The notes below the pieces were generated by a model. That model made no database searches. It had not been told where the DNA came from and saw nothing but the letters and a program-made list of their open reading frames with translations. The translations under genes and the position numbers were made by a program. This document shows positions 17,101-24,445 of a stretch of 64,000 nucleotides of DNA, one piece after another. The stretch's first letter is position 1, and each line of letters starts with the position of its first letter. The stretch lies in assembly GCA_964396895.1 (NCBI GenBank), contig CAYNGJ010000005.1, positions 62,001-126,000 of the forward strand, read 5' to 3'. Source of the DNA: UBA2334 sp964396895. Its GTDB lineage: Bacteria > Pseudomonadota > Gammaproteobacteria > Burkholderiales > Burkholderiaceae_C.

Positions 17101-17448
17101 TCAGAACTTGACCAGGATGTCTTCGTTGCGAACCACGAACTGGCAAGCGAGTCGCCAGGGCGGTGGCAGGTCTTTGGTCTCCGCATCGGCGATTTGCTGG
17201 GCGGTGATCTTGCCCGCGTAGCGCAACACGGTCTTCTCTTTTTCCGTCAGGGCCACACCCGTGGGGGTGTTGTTGGAAAGGACGGACACCTCCACCTGGC
17301 AGGAGCCGCACTCGCCGTTTTCGCATTCAAAGTGAAGGGGTACCTGGTTGGCTTTGGCCACCGCCAACAGGGTTTTGGTGTCGCCAGCGACGGCATACAC
17401 CGTCAGGTCTTTTTTCATGCTCGGGGAGCTGAAGGTCACGTTGGCCAT
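17101..17448 (-). CDS. Shethna protein II (FeSII)-like [2Fe-2S] ferredoxin
   Basis: 115 aa adrenodoxin-fold protein. Cluster ligands are C42, C47, C50 (ECENGECGSC) and C102 (RLACQF). From memory it resembles the Azotobacter vinelandii FeSII protein along its length: the MA..FSSP start, the AVAG..TLL motif, LT.KEK.VL, DLPP..RLACQ and the ED.LV.F end. FeSII forms an inactive, oxygen-protected complex with the two nitrogenase components. Placement directly after nifK supports that role. An ordinary plant-type ferredoxin is the alternative. Confidence 0.8.
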   Translation of the reverse strand: MANVTFSSPSMKKDLTVYAVAGDTKTLLAVAKANQVPLHFECENGECGSCQVEVSVLSNNTPTGVALTEKEKTVLRYAGKITAQQIADAETKDLPPPWRLACQFVVRNEDILVKF

Positions 17449-17481
17449 GGTGTGGATGTGCGAATGGGTTGAGATGGAAAT

Positions 17482-17504
17482 AAGCCGGGGCGGCGCCCCG
17501 GCTT
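17482..17504. terminator. strong hairpin between nifK and the FeSII-like gene
   Basis: AAGCCGGGGC (17482-17491) pairs perfectly with GCCCCGGCTT (17495-17504) across a 3-nt loop. On the minus strand it follows the nifK stop by 13 bp. No U-tract follows, so partial termination or 3'-end protection of nifHDK mRNA is more likely than a full stop. Confidence 0.6.
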
Positions 17505-17517
17505 TCACGGGCCGCGA

Positions 17518-19077
17518 TCAGCGGATGATGTCGTAGGAGTAGTCGGTTTTGGCGGTCACGATGGTGTTGGCATCCAAGGTCTCGAAGAACTCGTCCAGCA
17601 GGGTCACCAGCGTGCGCAGGCCGCCCTCGTAGCCCCAGGTGGGGTAACGGTGGTAGTGGTGACGGTCGAAGATGGGGAACACCATGCGCACCAGCGGTGT
17701 CTTGGTGTCGCGCTCCAGGTACTTGCCGTAGGTGTTGCCGATCAGGAAATCCACCGGCTCGGTGAACAGCAGCGAGCGCAGGTGCCACAGGTCACGCTTG
17801 GGGTACACCTTGCAACCAGCGCCATAGGGCGATGCGTCGAACAGGGCCTGCACCTTGTTGGCCCAGGTTTCGTTGCCGTTGGTGGCCAGCACATGGGCAG
17901 GCTCGGCACCGATCTCCAGCAGGAACTGGGTGTAACCCAACATCTGGTCAGGGTCGCCGTACAGCGCGTAGCGTTTGCCGTGCAGGTGGGCCTGGCTGTC
18001 GGCCATGGCGTCCACCAGTTGACCGCGCTCCAGCTCCAATTGGGCGGGAATGGGCTTGCCGGTGAGGCGGAAAATGGCCATCAGGAAGGCGTCGGTGCCA
18101 GCCACACCCACGGGGGCGTTGAGTTTGACCACTTCCTGGCCGTGCTCGGCGATGAGTTTGCTGGTTTTTTCGCAGCAGAATTCTTGGAACACGATGGTGG
18201 CCTTGGCGTGCAAGCCGGCAATCACCTCTTCTTTGGTGGTACCGCCTTCGTACATGCGGAACTGGCCGTCTGTGGGGGTATTCCAGTTGCCGGACGGATC
18301 ACACAGCACGTTCACCTTCACGCCGAACAGGTCGAAAATGCGGCGGATTTCCTTCATGTTGCCCACGACGAAGCCGTCGAAGCCACCGATGAAGTTGATG
18401 CTGTCGTCGGGCACACGCTCCAGCTTCTCGGTGGTGCCGGCCTTGCCGTCCCAGAAGTGGGCCAGCACACCGGCCAGGGCGTTGTCGTAGCCGGTGATGT
18501 GGCTGCCCACGAAGGCGGGGGTGTGGGCAAAGGGCACGTCGAATTCGGCGGGCACGCTGCCTTTTTCCTTGCTGGTCTTGATGAAGGCGTTCAAGTCGTC
18601 GCCAATCACCTCGGCCATGCAGGTGGTGGACACCGCAATCATGTCGGGCTTGTACAGGCTGTAGGCGTTGGCCAGGCCATCGACCATGTTGTTCAGGCCA
18701 CCGAACACGGCGGCGTCTTCCGTCATGGACGAGCTGACGCAGGACGTGGGTTCCTTGAAGTGGCGGCTGAAGTGCGAGCGGTAGTAGGCCACGCAGCCCT
18801 GACTGCCGTGCACAAAACTCAGGGTCTTGGCAAAGCCGTTGGCGACGTACACGGCGCCCAGGGGCTGGCAAGCCTTGGCGGGGTTCACGGACAGTGAATC
18901 ACGCGCAAAGTTCTTCTGTTTGTAGTCTTCGGTTTTGGTCCATTCGACGATTTGTTTGACCGTTTCGTCGCCATGACCAAACTCGAACTGGGCCTTTTTG
19001 TTGGCCAGCAGTTCTTGGTATTCGGGCTCACGGAACAGCAGTTCGTGGTCGAGGATCTTGTCGGCTGATTGGGGCAT
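17518..19077 (-). CDS. nifK: nitrogenase MoFe protein beta subunit
   Basis: 519 aa, full length. P-cluster cysteines lie in NPAKACQPLGA, SFVHGSQGCVAYYR and STTCMAEVIGDD, with the adjacent MTEDAAVFGG segment. Forms the alpha2-beta2 MoFe protein with NifD. Start MPQSADKILDHELLFREPEYQ at 19077 is the usual N-terminus and has GGAG about 8 bp upstream. Followed by a strong hairpin and then the FeSII-like gene. Confidence 0.97.
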   Translation of the reverse strand: MPQSADKILDHELLFREPEYQELLANKKAQFEFGHGDETVKQIVEWTKTEDYKQKNFARDSLSVNPAKACQPLGAVYVANGFAKTLSFVHGSQGCVAYYRSHFSRHFKEPTSCVSSSMTEDAAVFGGLNNMVDGLANAYSLYKPDMIAVSTTCMAEVIGDDLNAFIKTSKEKGSVPAEFDVPFAHTPAFVGSHITGYDNALAGVLAHFWDGKAGTTEKLERVPDDSINFIGGFDGFVVGNMKEIRRIFDLFGVKVNVLCDPSGNWNTPTDGQFRMYEGGTTKEEVIAGLHAKATIVFQEFCCEKTSKLIAEHGQEVVKLNAPVGVAGTDAFLMAIFRLTGKPIPAQLELERGQLVDAMADSQAHLHGKRYALYGDPDQMLGYTQFLLEIGAEPAHVLATNGNETWANKVQALFDASPYGAGCKVYPKRDLWHLRSLLFTEPVDFLIGNTYGKYLERDTKTPLVRMVFPIFDRHHYHRYPTWGYEGGLRTLVTLLDEFFETLDANTIVTAKTDYSYDIIR

Positions 19078-19168
19078 GGAAAACTCCAGAAAAGTAAAGG
19101 TGGCAAGGGCGGTGGGCCGCACCCAACCCCTGGCGCAGTCCCGGGGCGGGGTGGGGCGCAACCGGGTG

Positions 19169-20632
19169 TCAGGCGGCTTTTTTCCAGGGTGCCTGGGTCA
19201 GGCCCCAGATCGGGCTGGAGATGGCCATGTCCATGTCGCGGGCGAAGATGGCAAAGCCGTCGTAGCCGTGGTAGGGGCCGGAGTAGTCCCAGCTGTGCAT
19301 CTGGCGGAAGGGCACGCCCATCTTCTGGAACACGTACTTCTCCTTGATGCCCGAGCCCACCAGGTCGGGTTTGACCTTGTCCACAAAGTGTTCGAACTCG
19401 TAGCCGGTCACGTCGTCATAGATCAGCGTGCTGTCTTTGATGTAGTGCGTGGTGCGCTGGTAGTCGTCGTTGTGGCCGAACTCGTAGCCCGTGCCCACCA
19501 CTTCCATCCCCAAGTCTTCATAGGCACCGATGACGTGGCGGGGACGCAGGCCACCCACGTACAGCATCACAGTCTTGCCTTGCAGGCGGGGCTTGTACTT
19601 GTCGATGACGGCCTGCATCAGCGGCTTGTATTTTTCGATGACTTTCTCAGCATTGGCCTTGATGGTGTCGTCGAACTGGGCCGCGATTTCGCGCAGGCTC
19701 TTCTCGATCATGGTGGGGCCGAAGAAGTTGTATTCCACCCATGGAATGCCGTACTTCTCTTCCATGTGCCGGCTGATGTAGTTCATCGAGCGGTAGCAGT
19801 GCAGCACGTTGAGTTTGGCTTTGGGCGTGTTCTCGATCTCGGCAATGGAGCCGTCGCCGGACCATTGGGAGATGACGCGCAAGCCCATTTCTTCCAGCAG
19901 GATGCGGCTGGACCAGGCGTCGCCACCGATGTTGTAGTCACCGATGATGGCCACGTCATAGGGGGTGGAGACGAACTCGGGACGCTTGTTGGGGTCGGTG
20001 CGGTCAAACACCCAGTCGCGGATGGCGTCGTTGGCCAGGTGGTGGCCCAGCGACTGGCTCACGCCACGGAAACCTTCGCAGCGCACAGGCACGATGGTCT
20101 TGCCTTCGTACTCTTTGCTCTTTTTCTTGGACACGGCTTCGATGTCATCACCGATCAGGCCGATGGGGCACTCCGACTGGATGGATATGCCCTTGTTCAG
20201 CGGGAACAGCTCCTGGATCTCGTCGATGATCTTGTCCAGCTTTTTGTCGCCGCCGAATACGATGTCTTTTTCCTGGAAGTCCGACGTGAACTGCATGGTC
20301 ACAAACGAGTCGATGCCCGTGGTGCCGATGTAGTAGTTGCGGCGGGCCGCCCAGCTGTACTGGCCGCAGCCCACGGGGCCATGGCTGATGTGGATCATGT
20401 CCTTGATGGGGCCCCAGACCACGCCCTTGGAGCCTGCATAGGCGCAGCCCCGGATGGTCATGACGCCGGGCAGCGACTTGATGTTGGACTTGACGCCGCA
20501 GTCGGGCTTGCCCTCTTCGAACGTCCCCAGGTGTTTGGCGCGCCGCTTGGCCATTTTTTCGGGATAGGCCTTCAGCACTTCATCGATCAGGGCCTTGTTC
20601 GTGGCCTTGCGCTCTTCTACGGTGGCAGTCAT
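19169..20632 (-). CDS. nifD: nitrogenase MoFe protein alpha subunit
   Basis: 487 aa. P-cluster ligands C63 (RGCAYAG), C89 (HGPVGCGQYSW) and C155 (SECPIG); FeMo-co ligands C279 (LHCYRSMNY) and H446 (QMHSWDYSGPYHG); the catalytic histidine corresponds to H198 (LGHHLAND). All key residues are intact. Start at 20632 follows a GGAG. It is separated from nifH by 88 bp containing a long hairpin and from nifK by 91 bp. Confidence 0.98.
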   Translation of the reverse strand: MTATVEERKATNKALIDEVLKAYPEKMAKRRAKHLGTFEEGKPDCGVKSNIKSLPGVMTIRGCAYAGSKGVVWGPIKDMIHISHGPVGCGQYSWAARRNYYIGTTGIDSFVTMQFTSDFQEKDIVFGGDKKLDKIIDEIQELFPLNKGISIQSECPIGLIGDDIEAVSKKKSKEYEGKTIVPVRCEGFRGVSQSLGHHLANDAIRDWVFDRTDPNKRPEFVSTPYDVAIIGDYNIGGDAWSSRILLEEMGLRVISQWSGDGSIAEIENTPKAKLNVLHCYRSMNYISRHMEEKYGIPWVEYNFFGPTMIEKSLREIAAQFDDTIKANAEKVIEKYKPLMQAVIDKYKPRLQGKTVMLYVGGLRPRHVIGAYEDLGMEVVGTGYEFGHNDDYQRTTHYIKDSTLIYDDVTGYEFEHFVDKVKPDLVGSGIKEKYVFQKMGVPFRQMHSWDYSGPYHGYDGFAIFARDMDMAISSPIWGLTQAPWKKAA

Positions 20633-20667
20633 GGGATAACTCCAGTGGTGTTGTTTGGGGGGCGGGG

Positions 20668-20708
20668 GCGCCCGCTGACCAGGGAATGGCCCCAGTGCCA
20701 GCGGGCGC
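20668..20708. promoter_or_regulatory. intercistronic hairpin nifH-nifD
   Basis: GCGCCCGCTG (20668-20677) is the exact complement of CAGCGGGCGC (20699-20708), a 10-bp stem with a 21-nt loop just after the nifH stop. Similar structures in other diazotrophs stabilise the short nifH message so NifH exceeds NifDK. Confidence 0.65.
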
Positions 20709-20720
20709 GCCAGTGGCCTG

Positions 20721-21602
20721 TCAGGCGGCCAGTTCGGAAGCGGTTTTGCCGACTTCGGACTCGTCGACCTGTTTCATGATCCCGTGCTCCATCAGCAGGT
20801 CTTCCAGCTGGTCCATGGTGATGGGGGTGGGGATGGTGCCGTTGCCGGCGTTGGCGTGAACCTTCTGGGCCAGGGTGCGGTACTCCTGCGCCTGCTTGCT
20901 TTCAGGTGCGTACTCCAGCACGGTCATGCGGCGCAGTTCAGCGTGTTGCACGATGTTGTCGCGGGGCACAAAGTGGATCAGGCGGCTGCCCAGCATCTTG
21001 GAGAGGGACTCGGCCAGCTCCAGTTCCTTGTCGGTCTGGCGCTCGTTGCACACCAGGCCACCCAGGCGCACGCCACCGCTGTTGGCGTACTTCAGGATGC
21101 CTTTGGAGATGTTGTTGGCGGCGTACATGGCCATCATTTCGCCGGACATGACGATGTAGATTTCCTGCGCCTTGTTCTCGCGGATGGGCATGGCGAAGCC
21201 ACCGCACACCACGTCACCCAGCACGTCGTAGGACACGTAGTCCACGCCGTCGTAGGCACCGTTTTCTTCGAGGAAGTTGATGGAGGTGATCACACCGCGA
21301 CCGGCGCAACCCACACCTGGCTCTGGACCGCCGGATTCCACGCAACGGATGTCGCGGTAACCGATTTTCATGACGTCTTCCAGCTCCAGGTCCTCCACAC
21401 TGCCGGCTTCAGCGGCCAAGGAGAGGATGGTGTCCTGTGCCTTGGCGTGCAGGATCAGGCGGGTGGAGTCCGCCTTGGGGTCGCAACCGACGATCAGGAT
21501 CTTTTGACCCATCTCGGCCAGCGCAGCCAGCGTGTTTTGGGAAGTGGTGGATTTGCCGATGCCACCTTTGCCGTAGAAGGCGATTTGCCGAAGTTTAGCC
21601 AT
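20721..21602 (-). CDS. nifH: nitrogenase iron protein (dinitrogenase reductase)
   Basis: 293 aa. Walker A GKGGIGKST at 11-19; [4Fe-4S] ligands C99 (GVGCAGRG) and C133 (DVVCGGFAMP). R102 is the residue ADP-ribosylated by DraT in other species, consistent with draTG across the promoter region. ATG at 21602 is chosen because GGAG lies 7 bp upstream; an ATG at 21608 would be too close to the RBS. First gene of the nifHDK operon with an about 120-nt leader. Confidence 0.98.
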   Translation of the reverse strand: MAKLRQIAFYGKGGIGKSTTSQNTLAALAEMGQKILIVGCDPKADSTRLILHAKAQDTILSLAAEAGSVEDLELEDVMKIGYRDIRCVESGGPEPGVGCAGRGVITSINFLEENGAYDGVDYVSYDVLGDVVCGGFAMPIRENKAQEIYIVMSGEMMAMYAANNISKGILKYANSGGVRLGGLVCNERQTDKELELAESLSKMLGSRLIHFVPRDNIVQHAELRRMTVLEYAPESKQAQEYRTLAQKVHANAGNGTIPTPITMDQLEDLLMEHGIMKQVDESEVGKTASELAA

Positions 21603-21733
21603 TTGCATACTCCATTCAGGAAGGGTTGAGAACCAAGGTTGCGTAGCCGCGACCAGCTCAGCCTGACGTGCCTATAAGTCTTCTTCTTGTGGATCACGCA
21701 TCGGCCGGACTTGTGTCCGCGCACTGCCCTCTT

Positions 21734-21749
21734 CGCAGCTTCCGTGCCA
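21734..21749 (-). promoter_or_regulatory. sigma-54 promoter of nifHDK
   Basis: Minus strand TGGCACGGAAGCTGCG: a full TGGCACG at -24 and GC at -12 with 10-bp spacing (CTGC instead of TTGC). Predicted start near 21723, leaving a leader of roughly 120 nt before the nifH ATG. Confidence 0.85.
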
Positions 21750-21842
21750 GGTCATCTCTGCGGTGTTCAAACGAATGCAAGTTGTTGTTTGTAAAAGAAA
21801 AAATGATCAATTTTGGGGTGAGGAAGAGGGTGTCATGGCCTT

Positions 21843-21858
21843 TGTACGGTTCCCGACA
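21843..21858. promoter_or_regulatory. NifA upstream activator site shared by nifH and draT operons
   Basis: TGT-ACGGTTCCCG-ACA, a perfect TGT-N10-ACA. Its centre (21850.5) is equidistant from the two facing -24 elements (21748 and 21952), about 100 bp from each. An AT-rich stretch (about 21785-21815) lies between it and the nifH promoter. Confidence 0.8.
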
Positions 21859-21950
21859 AACCACGCGCTCAGCGTCGTGAAACCGCCTGTGTCCGTCGCT
21901 GACGGGTGGGTTTGTGTCGGGTTTGCAGCGGCATGTGCGGGCAGTGGGGC

Positions 21951-21966
21951 TGGTACGTTCATTGCT
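21951..21966 (+). promoter_or_regulatory. sigma-54 promoter of the draT operon
   Basis: TGGTACGTTCATTGCT: one mismatch to TGGCACG-N4-TTGCW with correct spacing. The predicted start near 21977 is about 50 bp before the first gene (22029). Confidence 0.85.
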
Positions 21967-22028
21967 GACAAAGGGGTGTCAGACAACGCTTGCCTTTACT
22001 GACCTTCAACCCAACCCAAGGACTCCCC

Positions 22029-22637
22029 ATGACCGCCACCCTGGAACGCACCGAAATTGCCGACACCGCCTTTGCCCGTCTGGAGCAAGAGGGCCGTCTG
22101 CTCAACCCCGTGCACAAAGCACCCACCAAAAAGCCCGGTCGTGTGGGATTCCGGGGCGAGTTGGCCCTGCGCTTCTCGGCCAAGCTGGCCGACGAAGCAC
22201 GCCCCCCCGAGCTGACCTGCGACCAGGTCATGGCCGTGTCGCAGGTGGGTGACAAACAGCTGCCCTTCTTTGCGGGCTACCTGCTGAGTTTCGAGCACCT
22301 GAAGGATGTGGCCGAGGTGCTGGGCGAGACCCTGAGCGCCGGGGGCAAGTACTTCCTGTTCTGCAACAACATTGATCTGTCGAAAAAGTATCAAGTGCCC
22401 TACAAAGGCGCCATGTTCTACGTGCTGCCCATTGACGAGTCCACCGTGTACAACGAGCTGCTGGCCTTGCTGTACCTGGAGAAAAACGAGCTGAAGAAAA
22501 AGGACACCGCCGGCAAACTGGACGCCGTGGCCGATGCTGCTCTGAAGTACGACGTGACCTTCGACACCATCACCTACGCTGAAGGCCTCACGCTCATGGG
22601 CCCCGTGCGCAACCCCAACGAAAACCGTCCCGTCTGA
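22029..22637 (+). CDS. uncharacterised nif-associated protein upstream of draT (202 aa)
   Basis: First gene of the operon driven by the sigma-54 promoter facing nifH. Soluble, no signal peptide. It has a basic N-terminal third (KAPTKKPGRVGFRG), then LPFFAGYLLSFEHLKDVAEVLG and KYFLFCNNIDLSKKYQVPYKGAMFYVLPIDES. One cysteine pair is too sparse for a cluster. I do not recognise the family. As promoter-proximal partner of draT/draG it could modulate nitrogenase switch-off, but that is inference from position only. Confidence 0.85.
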   Translation: MTATLERTEIADTAFARLEQEGRLLNPVHKAPTKKPGRVGFRGELALRFSAKLADEARPPELTCDQVMAVSQVGDKQLPFFAGYLLSFEHLKDVAEVLGETLSAGGKYFLFCNNIDLSKKYQVPYKGAMFYVLPIDESTVYNELLALLYLEKNELKKKDTAGKLDAVADAALKYDVTFDTITYAEGLTLMGPVRNPNENRPV

Positions 22638-22656
22638 TCCCGCCGGACGCGGTGCC

Positions 22657-23511
22657 GTGGACGTGGACCATGCGCACGACCAGCCCCACCGCTGGTACAG
22701 CACCAACCTGGTCGGTGTGCCCGCCCAGGTGCTGGGCAGTGCCGTGTTCAATGAGCACCCGGTGCCGCTGTCCATTGCCGGCGTGCGAGAGGCCCACACC
22801 GGCCTTTTCGCCCTGCTCAACAACTGCCAGCACCTGAACGAAGCGGGAGAGGTCTTTGTGCACTATATGGACGTCAGCTTTGGGTTGCGCAAACCCGGCC
22901 CCGCAGAAAAAAGCCGCCTTGGCCCCGCCGAACAACGGCGCTGGCGCACCAGTTGGCGCAAACTGCTGCAAGGCTGGGGCATGGATGCCAACGGTGCTGC
23001 GGGTGCCGTGCTCAAGGGCTGGGTGGAAAGCCGCTTTGGTTTGGTGCCCAGCTTCCACAAGGCGGTGCTGGCCCGTTTTCCGTCGCCCGTCTGGCTGGCC
23101 TACCTGGAAGAAAAGCTCTCCAGCCGATACCACAACAACAACATTTACCAGCAACTGGACTTGCTCTACACCTACGCCCAATGGGCGCTGGATCGCAAGG
23201 CGTTGTGTGAGTCTGTGCTGCCGCTGGCCGGTCAACACCTGACCCTGTGGCGAGGCAGCAACCGGTGTGAAGAACAGCTGGTGCTTGGCCGCCTGAAGGA
23301 CAGGCGATGCATGGTGCGGCTGAACAACCTGGTGTCGTTCAGCGTGTCGCGCGACGAAGCCAGTTGCTTTGGAGACTGGATTTTTCAAGCCCAAGTGCCC
23401 ACCTGCAAGGTGCTGGTGTTTCCCGGCCTGCTGCCGGGTCAGGTGCTGGCCGGCGAGCAGGAGGTGCTGGTGCTGGGTGGTCAATGTCAAGTGGAGGCCC
23501 GTTATGCCTGA
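22657..23511 (+). CDS. draT: DraT, NAD+-dinitrogenase-reductase ADP-ribosyltransferase
   Basis: 284 aa starting with GTG (22657). Contains the DraT landmarks WYSTNLVGVPAQVLGS, HYMDVSFGLRKP, SSRYHNNNIYQQLDLLYTYAQWALDRK and LTLWRGSNRCEEQ. It transfers ADP-ribose from NAD to the NifH arginine (R102 here) on ammonium or energy shift. It overlaps draG by 8 bp. Confidence 0.95.
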   Translation: MDVDHAHDQPHRWYSTNLVGVPAQVLGSAVFNEHPVPLSIAGVREAHTGLFALLNNCQHLNEAGEVFVHYMDVSFGLRKPGPAEKSRLGPAEQRRWRTSWRKLLQGWGMDANGAAGAVLKGWVESRFGLVPSFHKAVLARFPSPVWLAYLEEKLSSRYHNNNIYQQLDLLYTYAQWALDRKALCESVLPLAGQHLTLWRGSNRCEEQLVLGRLKDRRCMVRLNNLVSFSVSRDEASCFGDWIFQAQVPTCKVLVFPGLLPGQVLAGEQEVLVLGGQCQVEARYA

Positions 23512-24445
23512 ACCCCTCGGTGACCTGCTGGACCGCGCGTTGGGCGCCTACCTGGGGCTGGCCATTGGTGACGCCCTCGGCGCCACCGTGGAGTTCATGC
23601 GCCCACGCGAAATCCAGGCGCAATACGGTGTGCACCGCGACATGGTGGGCGGCGGCTGGCTCAAGCTGGCGCGCGGCCAGGTGACCGACGACACCACCAT
23701 GAGCCTGGCCCTGGGCGATGCCCTGCTGGCCGGAGGTGCCTCTGCACTGCAAGCCCATGCGCAAGGCGATGATGCCCTGGTGCATGGAATGGGTCAGGCC
23801 TTTGTGCGCTGGTGGCGGGGCAAACCCGTGGACTGCGGCAATACCTGCCGCCGGGGCATTCTGCGTTTCTTGCACGAGGGCAGCCTGAGTGGGCCTCTCA
23901 ACGACGGCGATGGTGGCAACGGCGCCGCCATGCGCAACCTGCCCGTGGTGGTGGCCACCTGGCACGACGCCGGCGCGTTTGAGCGCCTGTCGCTGGCCCA
24001 GGCCAGGCTCACCCACCACCACCCGCTGTCTGACGCCGCTGTGCTGGGCCTGGGCCAGTTGCTGCGGCAGGTGCTGGCGGGGCAGGACAGGGTTGCGTGC
24101 GACGCCTGGGTGGCGCAGTGGGTGGCGCAGCACCCCCAGTTCGTCTTCCACCCCTACCGCGGTCGGGCCACCGCCTACGTGGTGGACACCGTGCAAACCG
24201 TGCTGCACCATTTCCTGCTGTACCAGGACTTTGAAGAAGCCTTGGTGGCCACCGTCAACCGGGGTGATGACGCCGACACCACCGGCGCCCTGGTGGGCAT
24301 GCTGGCGGGGGCGCGCTGCGGTGCGTCGCGCCTGCCCGCACGCTGGCTCAACCGCCTGCAACCCGACACCCGCCAGGCCATCACCGACCAGACCAGTGGC
24401 CTGTTGGCATTGGCCGCAGCGGCGAGGGACACGCACCATGCCTGA
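23504..24445 (+). CDS. draG: DraG, ADP-ribosyl-dinitrogenase reductase hydrolase
   Basis: 313 aa. Dinuclear Mn site motifs are intact: TDDTTMSLALGDAL, GDGGNGAAMRN and NRGDDADTTGALVGMLAGA. Removes ADP-ribose from NifH and restores activity. The start at 23504 (ATGCCTGAA) lies inside the end of draT and its stop overlaps the next gene by 8 bp, so translation is coupled. An open frame running upstream to 23369 is not needed. Confidence 0.95.
   Translation: MPEPLGDLLDRALGAYLGLAIGDALGATVEFMRPREIQAQYGVHRDMVGGGWLKLARGQVTDDTTMSLALGDALLAGGASALQAHAQGDDALVHGMGQAFVRWWRGKPVDCGNTCRRGILRFLHEGSLSGPLNDGDGGNGAAMRNLPVVVATWHDAGAFERLSLAQARLTHHHPLSDAAVLGLGQLLRQVLAGQDRVACDAWVAQWVAQHPQFVFHPYRGRATAYVVDTVQTVLHHFLLYQDFEEALVATVNRGDDADTTGALVGMLAGARCGASRLPARWLNRLQPDTRQAITDQTSGLLALAAAARDTHHA

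Noticed and set aside
18998..20779. 593-codon open frame antisense to nifD/nifH
   Set aside because: It mirrors nifD in a GC-rich gene; the product is His/Val/Gly-rich with no family pattern. Many similar antisense frames occur over valS, nifN, nifE, nifB, nifA and hscA.
21785..21815. IHF site in the nifH control region
   Set aside because: AT-rich, with ATCAA present, but the rest of the consensus does not fit on either strand.
23889..24437. 183-codon extension of the nitroreductase gene
   Set aside because: It is an out-of-frame shadow of draG; the true start overlaps the draG stop.
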